Source of the DNA: JAVWMQ01 sp036646055
Lineage (GTDB): Bacteria; Bacillota; Clostridia; Peptostreptococcales; Anaerovoracaceae
Direction: 5' to 3'
Length of the DNA: 64,000 nt
NCBI GenBank assembly: GCA_036646055.1
Contig: JAVXMY010000005.1
Span: forward strand, 80,782-144,781
Each line of letters starts with the position of its first letter. The stretch's first letter is position 1. The translations under genes were made by a program, and so were the position numbers. The notes beneath the pieces were generated by a model. That model did not search any database and was not told the origin of the DNA. It saw nothing but the letters and a program-made list of their open reading frames with translations. Shown piece by piece: positions 25,605-34,124 of the stretch.

Positions 25605-26289
25605 TAGAGAAATAGCAAAAAATACATTTGAGATGAAGCTTGAGTGTAGTGATGACTTTAAACCAGGACAGTTTATTAATATTAAAATTGAAGGGTTTTA
25701 TCTTAGAAGACCAATTTCAGTGTGTGACTTTAATCAAAAAGAACTTACAATTATATATAAGATTGTAGGGGAAGGAACAAAAGTTATGTCTAAACTAGAA
25801 AAGGGAATAAGCTTAGATGTATTGGCCCCTCTTGGAAACGGATATGATACTTCAATTATAACTAAAGAGCCAATATTAGTTGGTGGTGGAGCTGGAGTTC
25901 CTCCTATGTTTGGCCTTGCTAAGGCACTAAAAGCTGAAGGGAAAAATCCAACAGTAATATTAGGATTTAATAGCAAAGATGAAGTCTTTTATGAAAAAGA
26001 ATTTAAAGATTTAGGTGTAGAGCTGGTAATTTGTACCTTAGACGGATCATATGGAGCTAAAGGCCTAGTAACAGATATGTTTGAAGAAAGTGATTATTCA
26101 TGTGGTTGTGGACCTGAACCTATGTTAAAGGCAATTGCTGACAAATCGGACAAGGGACAATATAGCTTTGAAGCTAGAATGGCATGTGGTTTTGGCGGAT
26201 GTATGGGTTGCAGCTGTGAAACTAAATATGGATCAAAGAGAATATGTAAGGACGGGCCAGTTTTAAATCAGGAGGAAATAATATGGTAA
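25588..26289 (+). CDS. pyrK: Dihydroorotate dehydrogenase electron-transfer subunit
   Basis: A 233-residue FAD and [2Fe-2S] protein that passes electrons from PyrDB to NAD. The FAD-binding RRPISVCDF and glycine-rich VGGGAGVPPMFGLAKAL segments are present. The iron-sulfur cysteines are in MACGFGGCMGCSCE with the fourth in KRICKDGPV. All four ligands are intact. It overlaps both pyrC (17 bases) and pyrD (7 bases), consistent with stoichiometric synthesis of the PyrK-PyrDB heterotetramer. Confidence 0.95.
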   Translation: MKILSNREIAKNTFEMKLECSDDFKPGQFINIKIEGFYLRRPISVCDFNQKELTIIYKIVGEGTKVMSKLEKGISLDVLAPLGNGYDTSIITKEPILVGGGAGVPPMFGLAKALKAEGKNPTVILGFNSKDEVFYEKEFKDLGVELVICTLDGSYGAKGLVTDMFEESDYSCGCGPEPMLKAIADKSDKGQYSFEARMACGFGGCMGCSCETKYGSKRICKDGPVLNQEEIIW

Positions 26290-27194
26290 GTACAAAAGTA
26301 ATATTAAGTGGAATCACTTTAGATAATCCGATTATTCCTGCTAGTGGAACTTTTGGTTACGGTCAAGAATACAAGGATTTCTATGATATAAATATTTTGG
26401 GTTCAATTTCTTTCAAAGGAACAACTAGAGAACCTAGATTCGGTAATCAGCAACCTAGAATTGCAGAATGTTATGGGGGAATGATCAATTCAGTTGGTCT
26501 ACAAAACCCAGGAATTGATTCAGTTGTTGAATATGAACTAGTAGAACTAGGGAAGATTTACAATAAACCTGTTATTGCAAATATAAGTGGATTCAGCATT
26601 GATGAATATGTAGAGTGTGCTAAAAAATTAGACAAGATGGATCAGGTTGGGATTTTGGAAGTAAATGTTAGCTGTCCTAATGTTCATGCTGGTGGTATGG
26701 CATTTGGTACAGATCCTAAAAATGTTTATGAAGTTACTAAAGCTGTTAAAGAGGTTTCTTCTAAGCCTGTATACATTAAATTAAGTCCTAATGTAACTGA
26801 TATTGTAGAAATTGCTAAGGCTGCAGAAGAAGGCGGAGCTGATGGTATTTCATTAATCAATACTCTTCTTGGAATGAGAATTGATGTTAAAAGAAGAAAA
26901 CCAGTTATTGCAAATAAAATGGGTGGATTTAGTGGACCTGCTATTTTCCCTGTTGCAGTTAGAATGGTTTATCAGGTTTCTAAGGCTGTAAACATTCCTG
27001 TAATCGGAATGGGAGGAATTAGTTCAGCCAAAGACGTAATTGAAATGATTATGGCAGGAGCTACAGCAGTTCAAATTGGAGCGGCTAATTTGGTTAATCC
27101 AATGGTTTGCAAGGAGATAATTGAGCAACTTCCAATTCTTATGGAGGAATTAAATATTAAGTCTTTAGATGAAATTCGAGGAATTGTAGAATAA
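26283..27194 (+). CDS. pyrD: Dihydroorotate dehydrogenase, NAD-dependent catalytic subunit (class 1B)
   Basis: A 303-residue FMN TIM-barrel enzyme oxidising dihydroorotate. The class-1 catalytic cysteine is in LEVNVSCPNVHAGG. The N-terminal PIIPASGTFGYG and INSVGLQNPG motifs, LSPNVTDI, and the FMN phosphate site GMGGISSAKDVIEMIMAGA are typical of PyrDB. Its overlap with pyrK supports the class 1B assignment. AGGAGGAAATA precedes the ATG. Confidence 0.96.
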   Translation: MVSTKVILSGITLDNPIIPASGTFGYGQEYKDFYDINILGSISFKGTTREPRFGNQQPRIAECYGGMINSVGLQNPGIDSVVEYELVELGKIYNKPVIANISGFSIDEYVECAKKLDKMDQVGILEVNVSCPNVHAGGMAFGTDPKNVYEVTKAVKEVSSKPVYIKLSPNVTDIVEIAKAAEEGGADGISLINTLLGMRIDVKRRKPVIANKMGGFSGPAIFPVAVRMVYQVSKAVNIPVIGMGGISSAKDVIEMIMAGATAVQIGAANLVNPMVCKEIIEQLPILMEELNIKSLDEIRGIVE

Positions 27195-27208
27195 ATAGGA
27201 GAGAGAAA

Positions 27209-27904
27209 ATGAAGAGAGATGTAATTATTGCACTAGATTTTCCAGGTAAGAAAGAAACAATGGAGTTTTTAGATGAATTTAATGATAGAAGGTTATACGT
27301 TAAAGTTGGAATGGAATTGTTTTATTCCCAGGGGCCTTCTATTATAAAAGAAATAAAAAACAGGGGTCATAAGATATTTTTAGACCTTAAACTTCATGAC
27401 ATTCCAAACACAGTTCAAAGTGCTATGAAAGCTCTTGGAAATTTAGATATTGATATGGTGAATGTTCATGCTGCCGGTACAAAAAAAATGATGGAAGCGG
27501 CTATTTTGGGTCTAACTAAAGAAAATGGTGAAAGACCACTTCTGATTGCAGTTACTCAGTTAACTTCAACAGATCAAGAAAGATTAAAGAATGACATTTT
27601 AATAGATAGAAAATTAGAAGATGTAGTTGTTAAATATGCTCAAAATGCAATGGAAGCAGGCCTTGATGGAGTAGTTTGCTCACCACTTGAATCACCACTG
27701 ATACACGAAAACTGTGATGAGAGATTTTTGACAGTGACTCCAGGGGTTAGATTTGCTGACTCTAACGTGGGGGATCAAGTTAGAGTGACTACACCGGCTA
27801 GAGCTAAGGAACTTGGCTCAAACTTTATTGTTGTGGGTAGACCAATTACTCAGGCAGATGACGTTGTTGCTGCCTATGATAGATGCGTTAAAGAATTTGT
27901 TTAA
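27209..27904 (+). CDS. pyrF: Orotidine-5'-phosphate decarboxylase
   Basis: A 231-residue TIM-barrel decarboxylase that makes UMP. The catalytic Lys/Asp network appears as FLDLKLHDIPNTV, with the N-terminal IALDFPGKKE, VHAAGT, and the phosphate-binding VVGRPITQA at the C terminus. Length and motifs are those of the bacterial PyrF family. AGGAGAGAG precedes the ATG; 14 bases separate it from pyrD and 17 from pyrE. Confidence 0.96.
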   Translation: MKRDVIIALDFPGKKETMEFLDEFNDRRLYVKVGMELFYSQGPSIIKEIKNRGHKIFLDLKLHDIPNTVQSAMKALGNLDIDMVNVHAAGTKKMMEAAILGLTKENGERPLLIAVTQLTSTDQERLKNDILIDRKLEDVVVKYAQNAMEAGLDGVVCSPLESPLIHENCDERFLTVTPGVRFADSNVGDQVRVTTPARAKELGSNFIVVGRPITQADDVVAAYDRCVKEFV

Positions 27905-27921
27905 TATATAAGGAGGTAAAG

Positions 27922-28560
27922 ATGAAAAAAATTATTGCTAAAGAATTGCTGGGTATGGAGGCTGTTTTCCTGAGACCTGAAAATCCTTTTACATGGGCCA
28001 GTGGTATTAAAAGTCCAATTTATTGTGATAATAGGTTGATTTTAACATCACCAAAGACAAGAGATATTGTTGAAAATGCAATTGCTGATACAATTAAAAA
28101 AGAGTTTAATGATTGTGAAGTTTTAATGGGCACAAGTACTGCAGGTATTGCTCATGCAGCTATTGCAGGTCATCTTTTGGGACTTCCAATGGGATATGTT
28201 AGAGGCTCTGCTAAGGGTCATGGTAGAACAAACCAGATTGAAGGAAGATTAGAAAAAGGACAGAAGGTTGTTGTTGTTGAGGATTTAATTTCAACAGGAG
28301 GCTCTGCTATTGAAACAGTAAATGTTCTTAGAGAAGCTGGTGCTGATGTTCTTGGAATAGTTTCTATATTTACTTATGGTATGAAGAAGGGCATTGAAAG
28401 AATGGCTGAGGAAAATATAAAGTGTGTTAGTTTAAGCGATCTTGATAATCTAGTAGAAGTTGCGGCTTTAGAAGGATATATTAAGGATGAAGATATTAAG
28501 AAGCTTATTAGTTTTAGGGATAACCCTCAGGATGAGAGTTGGATGAAAGGAGTAAAATAG
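27922..28560 (+). CDS. pyrE: Orotate phosphoribosyltransferase
   Basis: A 212-residue transferase joining orotate and PRPP to give OMP. The PRPP-binding loop is VVVVEDLISTGGSAIE, and the flexible-loop lysine region is VRGSAKGHGRTNQIEG. The N-terminal FTWASGIKSPIYCDNR is typical. AAGGAGG precedes the ATG. The stop TAG shares its last base with the GTG start of pyrB. Confidence 0.96.
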   Translation: MKKIIAKELLGMEAVFLRPENPFTWASGIKSPIYCDNRLILTSPKTRDIVENAIADTIKKEFNDCEVLMGTSTAGIAHAAIAGHLLGLPMGYVRGSAKGHGRTNQIEGRLEKGQKVVVVEDLISTGGSAIETVNVLREAGADVLGIVSIFTYGMKKGIERMAEENIKCVSLSDLDNLVEVAALEGYIKDEDIKKLISFRDNPQDESWMKGVK

Positions 28561-29489
28561 TGGAAGTAAGAAATTTAATTAGTATTACGGATTTATCTGT
28601 AGAGGAGCTAGACAAAATGATTGAGGTTGCTCAAGATATTATTGCTAAACCAGAAAAATATGTGGACATTTGTAAGGGCAAGAAACTTGCAACTTTGTTC
28701 TTTGAACCAAGTACAAGAACTAGACTTAGTTTTGAAGCAGCAATGCTAGAACTAGGTGGAAGTGTTTTAGGATTCTCAGCGGCAAATTCAAGTTCAGCTG
28801 CAAAAGGGGAAAGTGTTAGCGATACAATTAGAACAGTGGGATGCTATGCAGATATTATTGCAATGAGACATCCAAAGGAAGGGGCTCCAGTAGTTGCTTC
28901 GGCTAAGACTACAGTTCCAATTATTAATGGTGGTGACGGCGGTCATCAGCATCCAACCCAGACATTAACTGACCTACTTACTATTACAAGAGAAAAGGGA
29001 AGATTAGACAATATGACTGTTGGCTTATGCGGAGACCTTAAATTTGGTAGAACAGTACATTCATTAATTGAAGCTTTATTAAGATACAAAAATATTAAGT
29101 TTATCTTAATTGCGCCAGAAGAATTAAGAGTTCCTCAATATGTTAGAGATGAACTAATGAATGCAGGGGTAGAATGGAAAGAAGTTCTGACTATGGAAGA
29201 AGCTATGCCTGAACTTGATGTTCTTTACATGACTAGAATCCAGAAGGAAAGATTCTTCAATGAAGAAGATTATGTTAGATTAAAAGATACATTTATCCTT
29301 GATATGGACAAATTAAAAACTGCTAAATCAGATCTTTCTATTTTACATCCATTACCAAGAGTAAATGAAATTTCTGTTGCTGTAGATGATGATCCAAGAG
29401 CGGCATACTTCAGACAGGCACTTTGTGGTAAGTATATTAGAATGGCTTTAATTTTAAACTTATTAAATATTGTTAAGGAGGTAAAATAA
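28560..29489 (+). CDS. pyrB: Aspartate carbamoyltransferase catalytic subunit
   Basis: A 309-residue transferase forming carbamoyl-aspartate, the first committed step of pyrimidine synthesis. The carbamoyl-phosphate site is FEPSTRTRLSFEAAM, with MRHPKEGAP, NGGDGGHQHPTQTLTDL and LHPLPRVNEIS also present. I chose the GTG at 28560, which follows AAGGAG by seven bases and overlaps the pyrE stop by one base; a TTG at 28539 lies inside pyrE and lacks a suitable site. It is paired with a pyrI regulatory subunit directly downstream. Confidence 0.95.
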   Translation: MEVRNLISITDLSVEELDKMIEVAQDIIAKPEKYVDICKGKKLATLFFEPSTRTRLSFEAAMLELGGSVLGFSAANSSSAAKGESVSDTIRTVGCYADIIAMRHPKEGAPVVASAKTTVPIINGGDGGHQHPTQTLTDLLTITREKGRLDNMTVGLCGDLKFGRTVHSLIEALLRYKNIKFILIAPEELRVPQYVRDELMNAGVEWKEVLTMEEAMPELDVLYMTRIQKERFFNEEDYVRLKDTFILDMDKLKTAKSDLSILHPLPRVNEISVAVDDDPRAAYFRQALCGKYIRMALILNLLNIVKEVK

Positions 29490-29911
29490 TGAATATAGAT
29501 GGAGTAACAACTGGATTAGTATTAGACCATATTGCAGCTGGAAAGAGTATGGAAATTTACAAACTTCTTAAACTTGATGAATTAGATTGTTGTGTTGCTA
29601 TTGTACAGAATGTTGTAAGTACAAAGTACGGCAAAAAAGATATTATTAAAATTGATGGGGAAATTGAACTAGACTTAAATATTCTAGGTTATGTTGATCC
29701 AAATATTACAGTAAATAGAGTTAAAAATGGAGAACTTGATTCAAAAGTACATTTAGAATTACCTAAAAGGTTAAAGGGTGTACTAGAATGTAGAAATCCT
29801 CGTTGTATTACTTCTATTGAACAGGAAATTGTTCATGACTTTTACTTAGCTGATGAAGAGAAAAAAGTTTATAGATGTAGATACTGCGATGTTGAAAGAA
29901 AATGGTTATAA
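29489..29911 (+). CDS. pyrI: Aspartate carbamoyltransferase regulatory subunit
   Basis: A 140-residue nucleotide-binding regulatory chain. The N-terminal domain begins MNIDGVTTGLVLDHIAAGKS and has RVKNGE; the C-terminal zinc domain has ECRNPRCITS and YRCRYCDVER, giving four cysteine ligands. With pyrB it should form the CTP/ATP-regulated class B holoenzyme. It overlaps pyrB by one base with AAGGAGG upstream, and a strong terminator follows, so it closes the operon. Confidence 0.96.
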   Translation: MNIDGVTTGLVLDHIAAGKSMEIYKLLKLDELDCCVAIVQNVVSTKYGKKDIIKIDGEIELDLNILGYVDPNITVNRVKNGELDSKVHLELPKRLKGVLECRNPRCITSIEQEIVHDFYLADEEKKVYRCRYCDVERKWL

Positions 29912-29930
29912 GATATTAAACCATAAAACC

Positions 29931-29970
29931 AAGAAGATTAATGAGGTTAAACTCATTAATCTTCTTTTAT
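29931..29970 (+). terminator. Terminator of the pyrimidine operon
   Basis: A perfect 15-base stem: AAGAAGATTAATGAG (29931-29945) with CTCATTAATCTTCTT (29952-29966), loop GTTAAA, then a short T-run. Confidence 0.9.
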
Positions 29971-30063
29971 TTGAAATCATTAAAATTTCAATGTTAATAT
30001 TTCCTTGGAACTGGCACACTAATTGTTTGAATAGTAGAATTATTTGTATTTAACTATAAATTA

Positions 30064-30092
30064 TTGAAATCATAACCATTATATGGTTTAAT
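30064..30092 (+). promoter_or_regulatory. Promoter for nhaC with an embedded dyad
   Basis: TTGAAA at 30064-30069, 17-base spacer, TTTAAT at 30087-30092. The spacer holds a perfect inverted repeat, AACCAT-TAT-ATGGTT (30074-30088), that runs into the -10. A repressor binding there would block the promoter (inference). Confidence 0.6.
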
Positions 30093-30130
30093 AGTGTTTG
30101 TACGATAAAAAAAGAAAGGAAATATTATTT

Positions 30131-31597
30131 ATGACGGACAAAAAAATCAAAGGACAGCCTAGGCCAACTAGACTGTACGAAGCGCTTATTACTTTTGGCG
30201 TTCTTATTGCAGTAATGGCAGTAGGAATTATTAAATTTGAGGTAGCACCACATATTCCTATGTTTGTTGGCGTGTGTATTGCGGCAATTATGGCATTAAT
30301 TATTGGATATGATTGGGACTCAATTGAAACAGCAATGAAAGACGGTATTTATAGAGCCCTTCAAGCTGTAATTATCTTGGCAATTATCGGTATTCTTGTT
30401 GGAGTATGGATTGTTTCAGGAGTTGTTCCTGCAATGATCTACTATGGATTAAAACTATTAGCTCCATCAATATTCTTAGTTGCTGCAGTATTAATTTGCT
30501 CAGTAACATCTGTTGCTACAGGTTCTTCATGGGGTACAATGGGTACAATGGGACTAGCACTTATGGGTATTGCAGTAGGTTTAAATATTCCAGCACCAGC
30601 AGCAGCAGGTGCTATTATGGCAGGTGCTTACTTTGGAGACAAAATGTCACCATTGTCAGATACAACTAACTTAGCACCAGCAATGGCAGGAACAGACGTA
30701 TTTACACACATTAAATTTATGTTACTTCCTACAATTATAACATATGTTATTTCATTAGGATTCTTCGGAGTAATTGGAATGAAGTATGCAGAAGCAGCAG
30801 CTAATGCAGACACATCAGCTATTGTTGAAATGAGTAATGGTTTAACAGATTTATTCAATATTAATCCAGTACTATTATTACCACCAGTAGTTGTAATCGT
30901 AGCAGTTGCCCTAAAAGTTCCCGCTATACCAGGAATTACCCTTGGTATTTTTGCAGGAGCAATTGTTGGTATGATTTTCCAGGGAGATAACTGTAACTTA
31001 GGTGCAATCTTAAGTTCAGGTATGGATGGATTTACAAGTAACACAGGTGTTGAAGCAGTAGATAAACTATTAACTGCAGGTGGACTAATGAACATGATGT
31101 CTTCAATTGCCTTAACAATATTAGCAATGATGTTTGGCGGAATTATGGAAACAACAAAGCAGTTAGAAGTAATTGTAGCTCAGTTCCTAAAACTAGTAAA
31201 GAAACCAGCACAGCTTGTTCTTCTTACAGAGTTAACATGTGTTGCATCTAATGTAACAATGCCAGAACAGTATATTTCAATTGTAGTACCAGGTAGAATG
31301 TATGCAGAAACATATGCAGAAATGGGTCTTCACCCTAAAACATTATCTAATGCTTTAGAAGGTGCAGGAACTGTAACTTCTCCATTAGTACCTTGGAATA
31401 CATGTGCAGTATATATTGGAGGAATACTTGGAGTTACAACAGGAGAATACTTCCAGTTTGCAATATTCAACTGGCTAATGCCTATAACAGTTTTCGTACT
31501 TGCAATCTTAGGACCAAGTTTAGCAGATATGGATGGTAATAGATTTAAATTCAGACAGAAAGCAAAAAAAGTAGAAGCTAAAGTAGAAACTAAGTAA
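30131..31597 (+). CDS. nhaC: NhaC-family Na+/H+ antiporter
   Basis: A 488-residue membrane protein with about eleven helices. The conserved NhaC block is clear: SVATGSSWGTMGTMGLALMG and AGAYFGDKMSPLSDTTNLAPA split across adjacent motifs, plus a second GTVTSPLVPWNTC motif. Family members exchange Na+ for H+, or in some cases organic acids (malate/lactate, as in MleN-type). I chose the ATG at 30131, ten bases after GAAAGGA; an earlier in-frame start at 30098 coincides with the predicted transcription start. It is monocistronic between two terminators. Confidence 0.9.
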   Translation: MTDKKIKGQPRPTRLYEALITFGVLIAVMAVGIIKFEVAPHIPMFVGVCIAAIMALIIGYDWDSIETAMKDGIYRALQAVIILAIIGILVGVWIVSGVVPAMIYYGLKLLAPSIFLVAAVLICSVTSVATGSSWGTMGTMGLALMGIAVGLNIPAPAAAGAIMAGAYFGDKMSPLSDTTNLAPAMAGTDVFTHIKFMLLPTIITYVISLGFFGVIGMKYAEAAANADTSAIVEMSNGLTDLFNINPVLLLPPVVVIVAVALKVPAIPGITLGIFAGAIVGMIFQGDNCNLGAILSSGMDGFTSNTGVEAVDKLLTAGGLMNMMSSIALTILAMMFGGIMETTKQLEVIVAQFLKLVKKPAQLVLLTELTCVASNVTMPEQYISIVVPGRMYAETYAEMGLHPKTLSNALEGAGTVTSPLVPWNTCAVYIGGILGVTTGEYFQFAIFNWLMPITVFVLAILGPSLADMDGNRFKFRQKAKKVEAKVETK

Positions 31598-31611
31598 GTT
31601 TAAAATATTAT

Positions 31612-31657
31612 TAAAAAAAAACGCTCATAGAGAGATTTTCTCCCAGTGGGCGTTTTT
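31612..31657. terminator. Bidirectional intrinsic terminator
   Basis: AAAAACGCTCA pairs with TGGGCGTTTTT (one G-T pair), with T-runs on both strands, between the convergent nhaC and arginase genes. Confidence 0.85.
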
Positions 31658-31694
31658 CTTTGTAATTCATATTATATAGCAATGTATAAATAAC

Positions 31695-32597
31695 TTAATA
31701 TACAGTTTTGCCTAAAGCTGAAAGAATCATTTCAGAAGCTAACTGTCCAGTTTGATTTTTAACATCAAGCATAGGGTTTACTTCAACCATATCTAGAGCA
31801 AGCATTTTGCCTGATTTAGCGCATTCTTCAACAAATAAGAATGATTCTCTAATAGTTAGACCACCATAGACTCTTGTGCCAGTTCCAGGTGCTGAGTCTG
31901 GTGTAACACCGTCAACATCAAAACTTAAATGGAAACCATCTGTTCCATTATTAACAATTTCTAAGGCCTGTTTAATAACTTCTGGCATTCCTAGTCTATC
32001 AATATCAGCAATTGAGAATACAGTAACTCCATGTTCTCTCATTCTAATTCTTTCCATAGGATCAATATCTCTACCACCAATCTGAACACAGTTATTAGTA
32101 TCTACAAAACATTTTTCCTGTCCGTAATCAACCATTTCATCTGGCCCTTTGCCACATACTGCAGAAAAAGGCATACCGTGCATATTTCCTGATGGGCTAC
32201 TTTCGCTATTATTCCAGTCACCATGGGCATCAAACCAAATAATGCCGATCTTATTAAAATGTGATGCTGTAGCTGTAATACTACCAGCTGCAATAGAGTG
32301 ATCTCCGCCCATAATTACAGGGAAATTACCAGACTTGTGACTTTCTAAAACGCTTTTGTAAACCTTCTGGTTAATATCTTTGACTTGATCTAGATTTTTT
32401 AGGCCTGGTGCACTAGAGCCAGCTTTAATTGGTTCTAAATCACCTTTATCTTCATAATCATATCCTAATTCAGCTATACCATCCATAACTCCAGCATAAC
32501 GAATTGCGTAGGGTCCTAAATCTACTCCAGTAGTTGCAGCACCCAAGTCGAATTTAACTCCAACTAAATCTACTTTTTTAATATTATCAAATTTCAT
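31695..32597 (-). CDS. rocF: Arginase (ureohydrolase family)
   Basis: A 300-residue binuclear-manganese ureohydrolase hydrolysing arginine to ornithine and urea. The ligands are in MGGDHSIAAGS, WFDAHGDWNNSE and LSFDVDGVTPDSAPGTG. The SPSGNMHGMP segment after DAHGD is characteristic of arginases more than agmatinases, which favours arginase. A ribosome site AAGGAGG precedes the ATG. It is a single minus-strand gene. An ArgR regulator is encoded at 57.5 kb, but I saw no convincing ARG box here. Confidence 0.88.
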   Translation of the reverse strand: MKFDNIKKVDLVGVKFDLGAATTGVDLGPYAIRYAGVMDGIAELGYDYEDKGDLEPIKAGSSAPGLKNLDQVKDINQKVYKSVLESHKSGNFPVIMGGDHSIAAGSITATASHFNKIGIIWFDAHGDWNNSESSPSGNMHGMPFSAVCGKGPDEMVDYGQEKCFVDTNNCVQIGGRDIDPMERIRMREHGVTVFSIADIDRLGMPEVIKQALEIVNNGTDGFHLSFDVDGVTPDSAPGTGTRVYGGLTIRESFLFVEECAKSGKMLALDMVEVNPMLDVKNQTGQLASEMILSALGKTVY

Positions 32598-32721
32598 TTA
32601 TAGTCCTCCTTGTTTTTTACTATCTTGATATTATCATTTGGAAATCCTGTTGTCTATGATTTGTATAAAAAATTTATAAAATGAATGTACAAGTTTACAA
32701 GAATAAGTGTGCCAGTTTGAA

Positions 32722-32750
32722 ATAAAAAAAGCCAAAATAAATTTGGCTTT
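32722..32750 (-). terminator. Terminator of dsdA
   Basis: AAAGCCAAA pairs with TTTGGCTTT around ATAAA. Read on the minus strand it is followed by TTTTTTT, so it ends dsdA transcription. Confidence 0.85.
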
Positions 32751-32775
32751 AAAATTAATATATTATTTTAATTAA

Positions 32776-34008
32776 TTAGGCTTGTCCCTTTAAATATTTG
32801 GCTCTTTCATCATCTGGAACCATGTTTCCTCCTGTAGCCCATACAATATGGTAACCATGGTCAGGATACTTGTCTGAAATTGGCTTAACACAAGGGAAAA
32901 CAGCACAGGCTGAAGGCTCAATAAATATATTTTCTATATCATAGAGATCCTTTAATAGTGGCAATAAGCGTTCATCTTTAACTGTGAAGCATCCATCTAG
33001 GATTTTTTCGGAAACCTGGGATACTAAAGCGGAAGGACGACCAACAGCAAGACCGTCTGCAATAGTTTTGCCATCTAGACCAATATCTGAAATTGCGATT
33101 TTTTCGTGTAGTCCAGTTACAAGGCCAAGAGTCATACAAGGTGCCATAGTAGGTTCGACAAAGTAAATATGTGAATGTTTGCCAAAGTATTCTTTGATAC
33201 CAAAAGCAATACCACCAGGTGCGCCACCAACTCCGCAAGGAATATAAACATTTAGTGGGTGATCTTCGTCAACAATTAAGTTCTTTTCATCAAAATACTT
33301 CTTAAGTCGCTTGCCTGCAACTGAATATCCAAGGAACAAGTCGGAAGAGTTTTCATCATCAACAAAGTGGCACATTGGATCTCTAGCTGCCTCCTTACGA
33401 CCTTCGGCAACTGCCTTTTGATAATCGTCTTGATATTCAACAACTTTAGCACCTTTAGCTCTAAGCATATCCTTTTTCCACTGACGAGCATCACTAGACA
33501 TATGTACTGTAACTTTAAAACCAAGCTTAGCGCTAATAATTCCTATACTTAGACCTAAATTACCAGTTGATCCTACAGCAACGCTATAATTGGAAAATAA
33601 GGCTTTAAATTGGTCTGTTGCTATAATACTATAGTCATCATCTAAACTTAGGATATTATTTTTTATTGCGATTTTTTCTGCTAGTTTTAGAACCTCATAA
33701 ATTCCACCTCTAGCTTTTACTGAACCGGAGATTGGTAACTTGGCATCTTCCTTAAGCATTAATCTTCCAGTTACTCCTAAGGCTGATGCCATTTTAGGAA
33801 TGTCTGTTAAAGGTGATTCGATTATACCATTTGAAACCTTAGTTTCAGGAAAAGCAGCCATAATATACGGCGCAAATCTAGCAAGTCTGGCTTCTGCTTC
33901 TTCTATGTCTTTTTTAGAATATGGCAAATTACTTGGCACAATCTCTAGATTTTTATTAAAATAAAATATTTCTTCTGCATTTTTCATTTTTTCTTTTAGT
34001 TTATTCAT
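32776..34008 (-). CDS. dsdA: D-serine ammonia-lyase
   Basis: A 410-residue PLP enzyme that deaminates D-serine to pyruvate and ammonia. The PLP lysine is in PISGSVKARGGIYEVLK, the hallmark of DsdA. GSTGNLGLSIG binds the cofactor phosphate, and CGVGGAPGGIAFG is the glycine loop. The final WATGGNMVP is also typical. Length is slightly shorter than E. coli DsdA. It is monocistronic and divergent from a flavoprotein gene, with a clear promoter and a near-palindrome upstream. It fits an amino-acid-degrading lifestyle and could detoxify D-serine. Confidence 0.93.
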   Translation of the reverse strand: MNKLKEKMKNAEEIFYFNKNLEIVPSNLPYSKKDIEEAEARLARFAPYIMAAFPETKVSNGIIESPLTDIPKMASALGVTGRLMLKEDAKLPISGSVKARGGIYEVLKLAEKIAIKNNILSLDDDYSIIATDQFKALFSNYSVAVGSTGNLGLSIGIISAKLGFKVTVHMSSDARQWKKDMLRAKGAKVVEYQDDYQKAVAEGRKEAARDPMCHFVDDENSSDLFLGYSVAGKRLKKYFDEKNLIVDEDHPLNVYIPCGVGGAPGGIAFGIKEYFGKHSHIYFVEPTMAPCMTLGLVTGLHEKIAISDIGLDGKTIADGLAVGRPSALVSQVSEKILDGCFTVKDERLLPLLKDLYDIENIFIEPSACAVFPCVKPISDKYPDHGYHIVWATGGNMVPDDERAKYLKGQA

Positions 34009-34034
34009 AAAATTGTCCTCCTAAACATAACTTG

Positions 34035-34063
34035 ATTCTATCACTTTTATTGGTCATCTTCAA
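34035..34063 (-). promoter_or_regulatory. Promoter for dsdA
   Basis: On the minus strand TTGAAG (34058-34063), 17-base spacer, TAGAAT (34035-34040). The -35 overlaps the start of the near-palindrome at 34061-34074. Confidence 0.65.
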
Positions 34064-34074
34064 ACATATATTTG
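34061..34074. promoter_or_regulatory. Candidate operator between divergent promoters
   Basis: CAAACATATATTTG matches 13 of 14 bases of the palindrome CAAACATATGTTTG found in the ruvC promoter. It overlaps the -35 of dsdA and touches the -35 of the divergent flavoprotein promoter. A regulator is inferred, not shown. Confidence 0.35.
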
Positions 34075-34102
34075 TGACATATTAACATAATCGTGGTATA
34101 AT
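34074..34102 (+). promoter_or_regulatory. Promoter for the HI0933-like flavoprotein
   Basis: GTGACA at 34074-34079, 17-base spacer, and an extended -10 TGGTATAAT ending at 34102. Confidence 0.6.
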
Positions 34103-34124
34103 CTATTGAGATTTGGAGGTAATA

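Noticed and set aside
29853..30053. 66-codon frame after pyrI
   Set aside because: It reads through the pyrimidine-operon terminator stem and has no ribosome site or family resemblance.
30628..31095. 155-codon open frame on the minus strand
   Set aside because: Antisense shadow of nhaC; hydrophobic and proline-rich composition mirrors the membrane helices.
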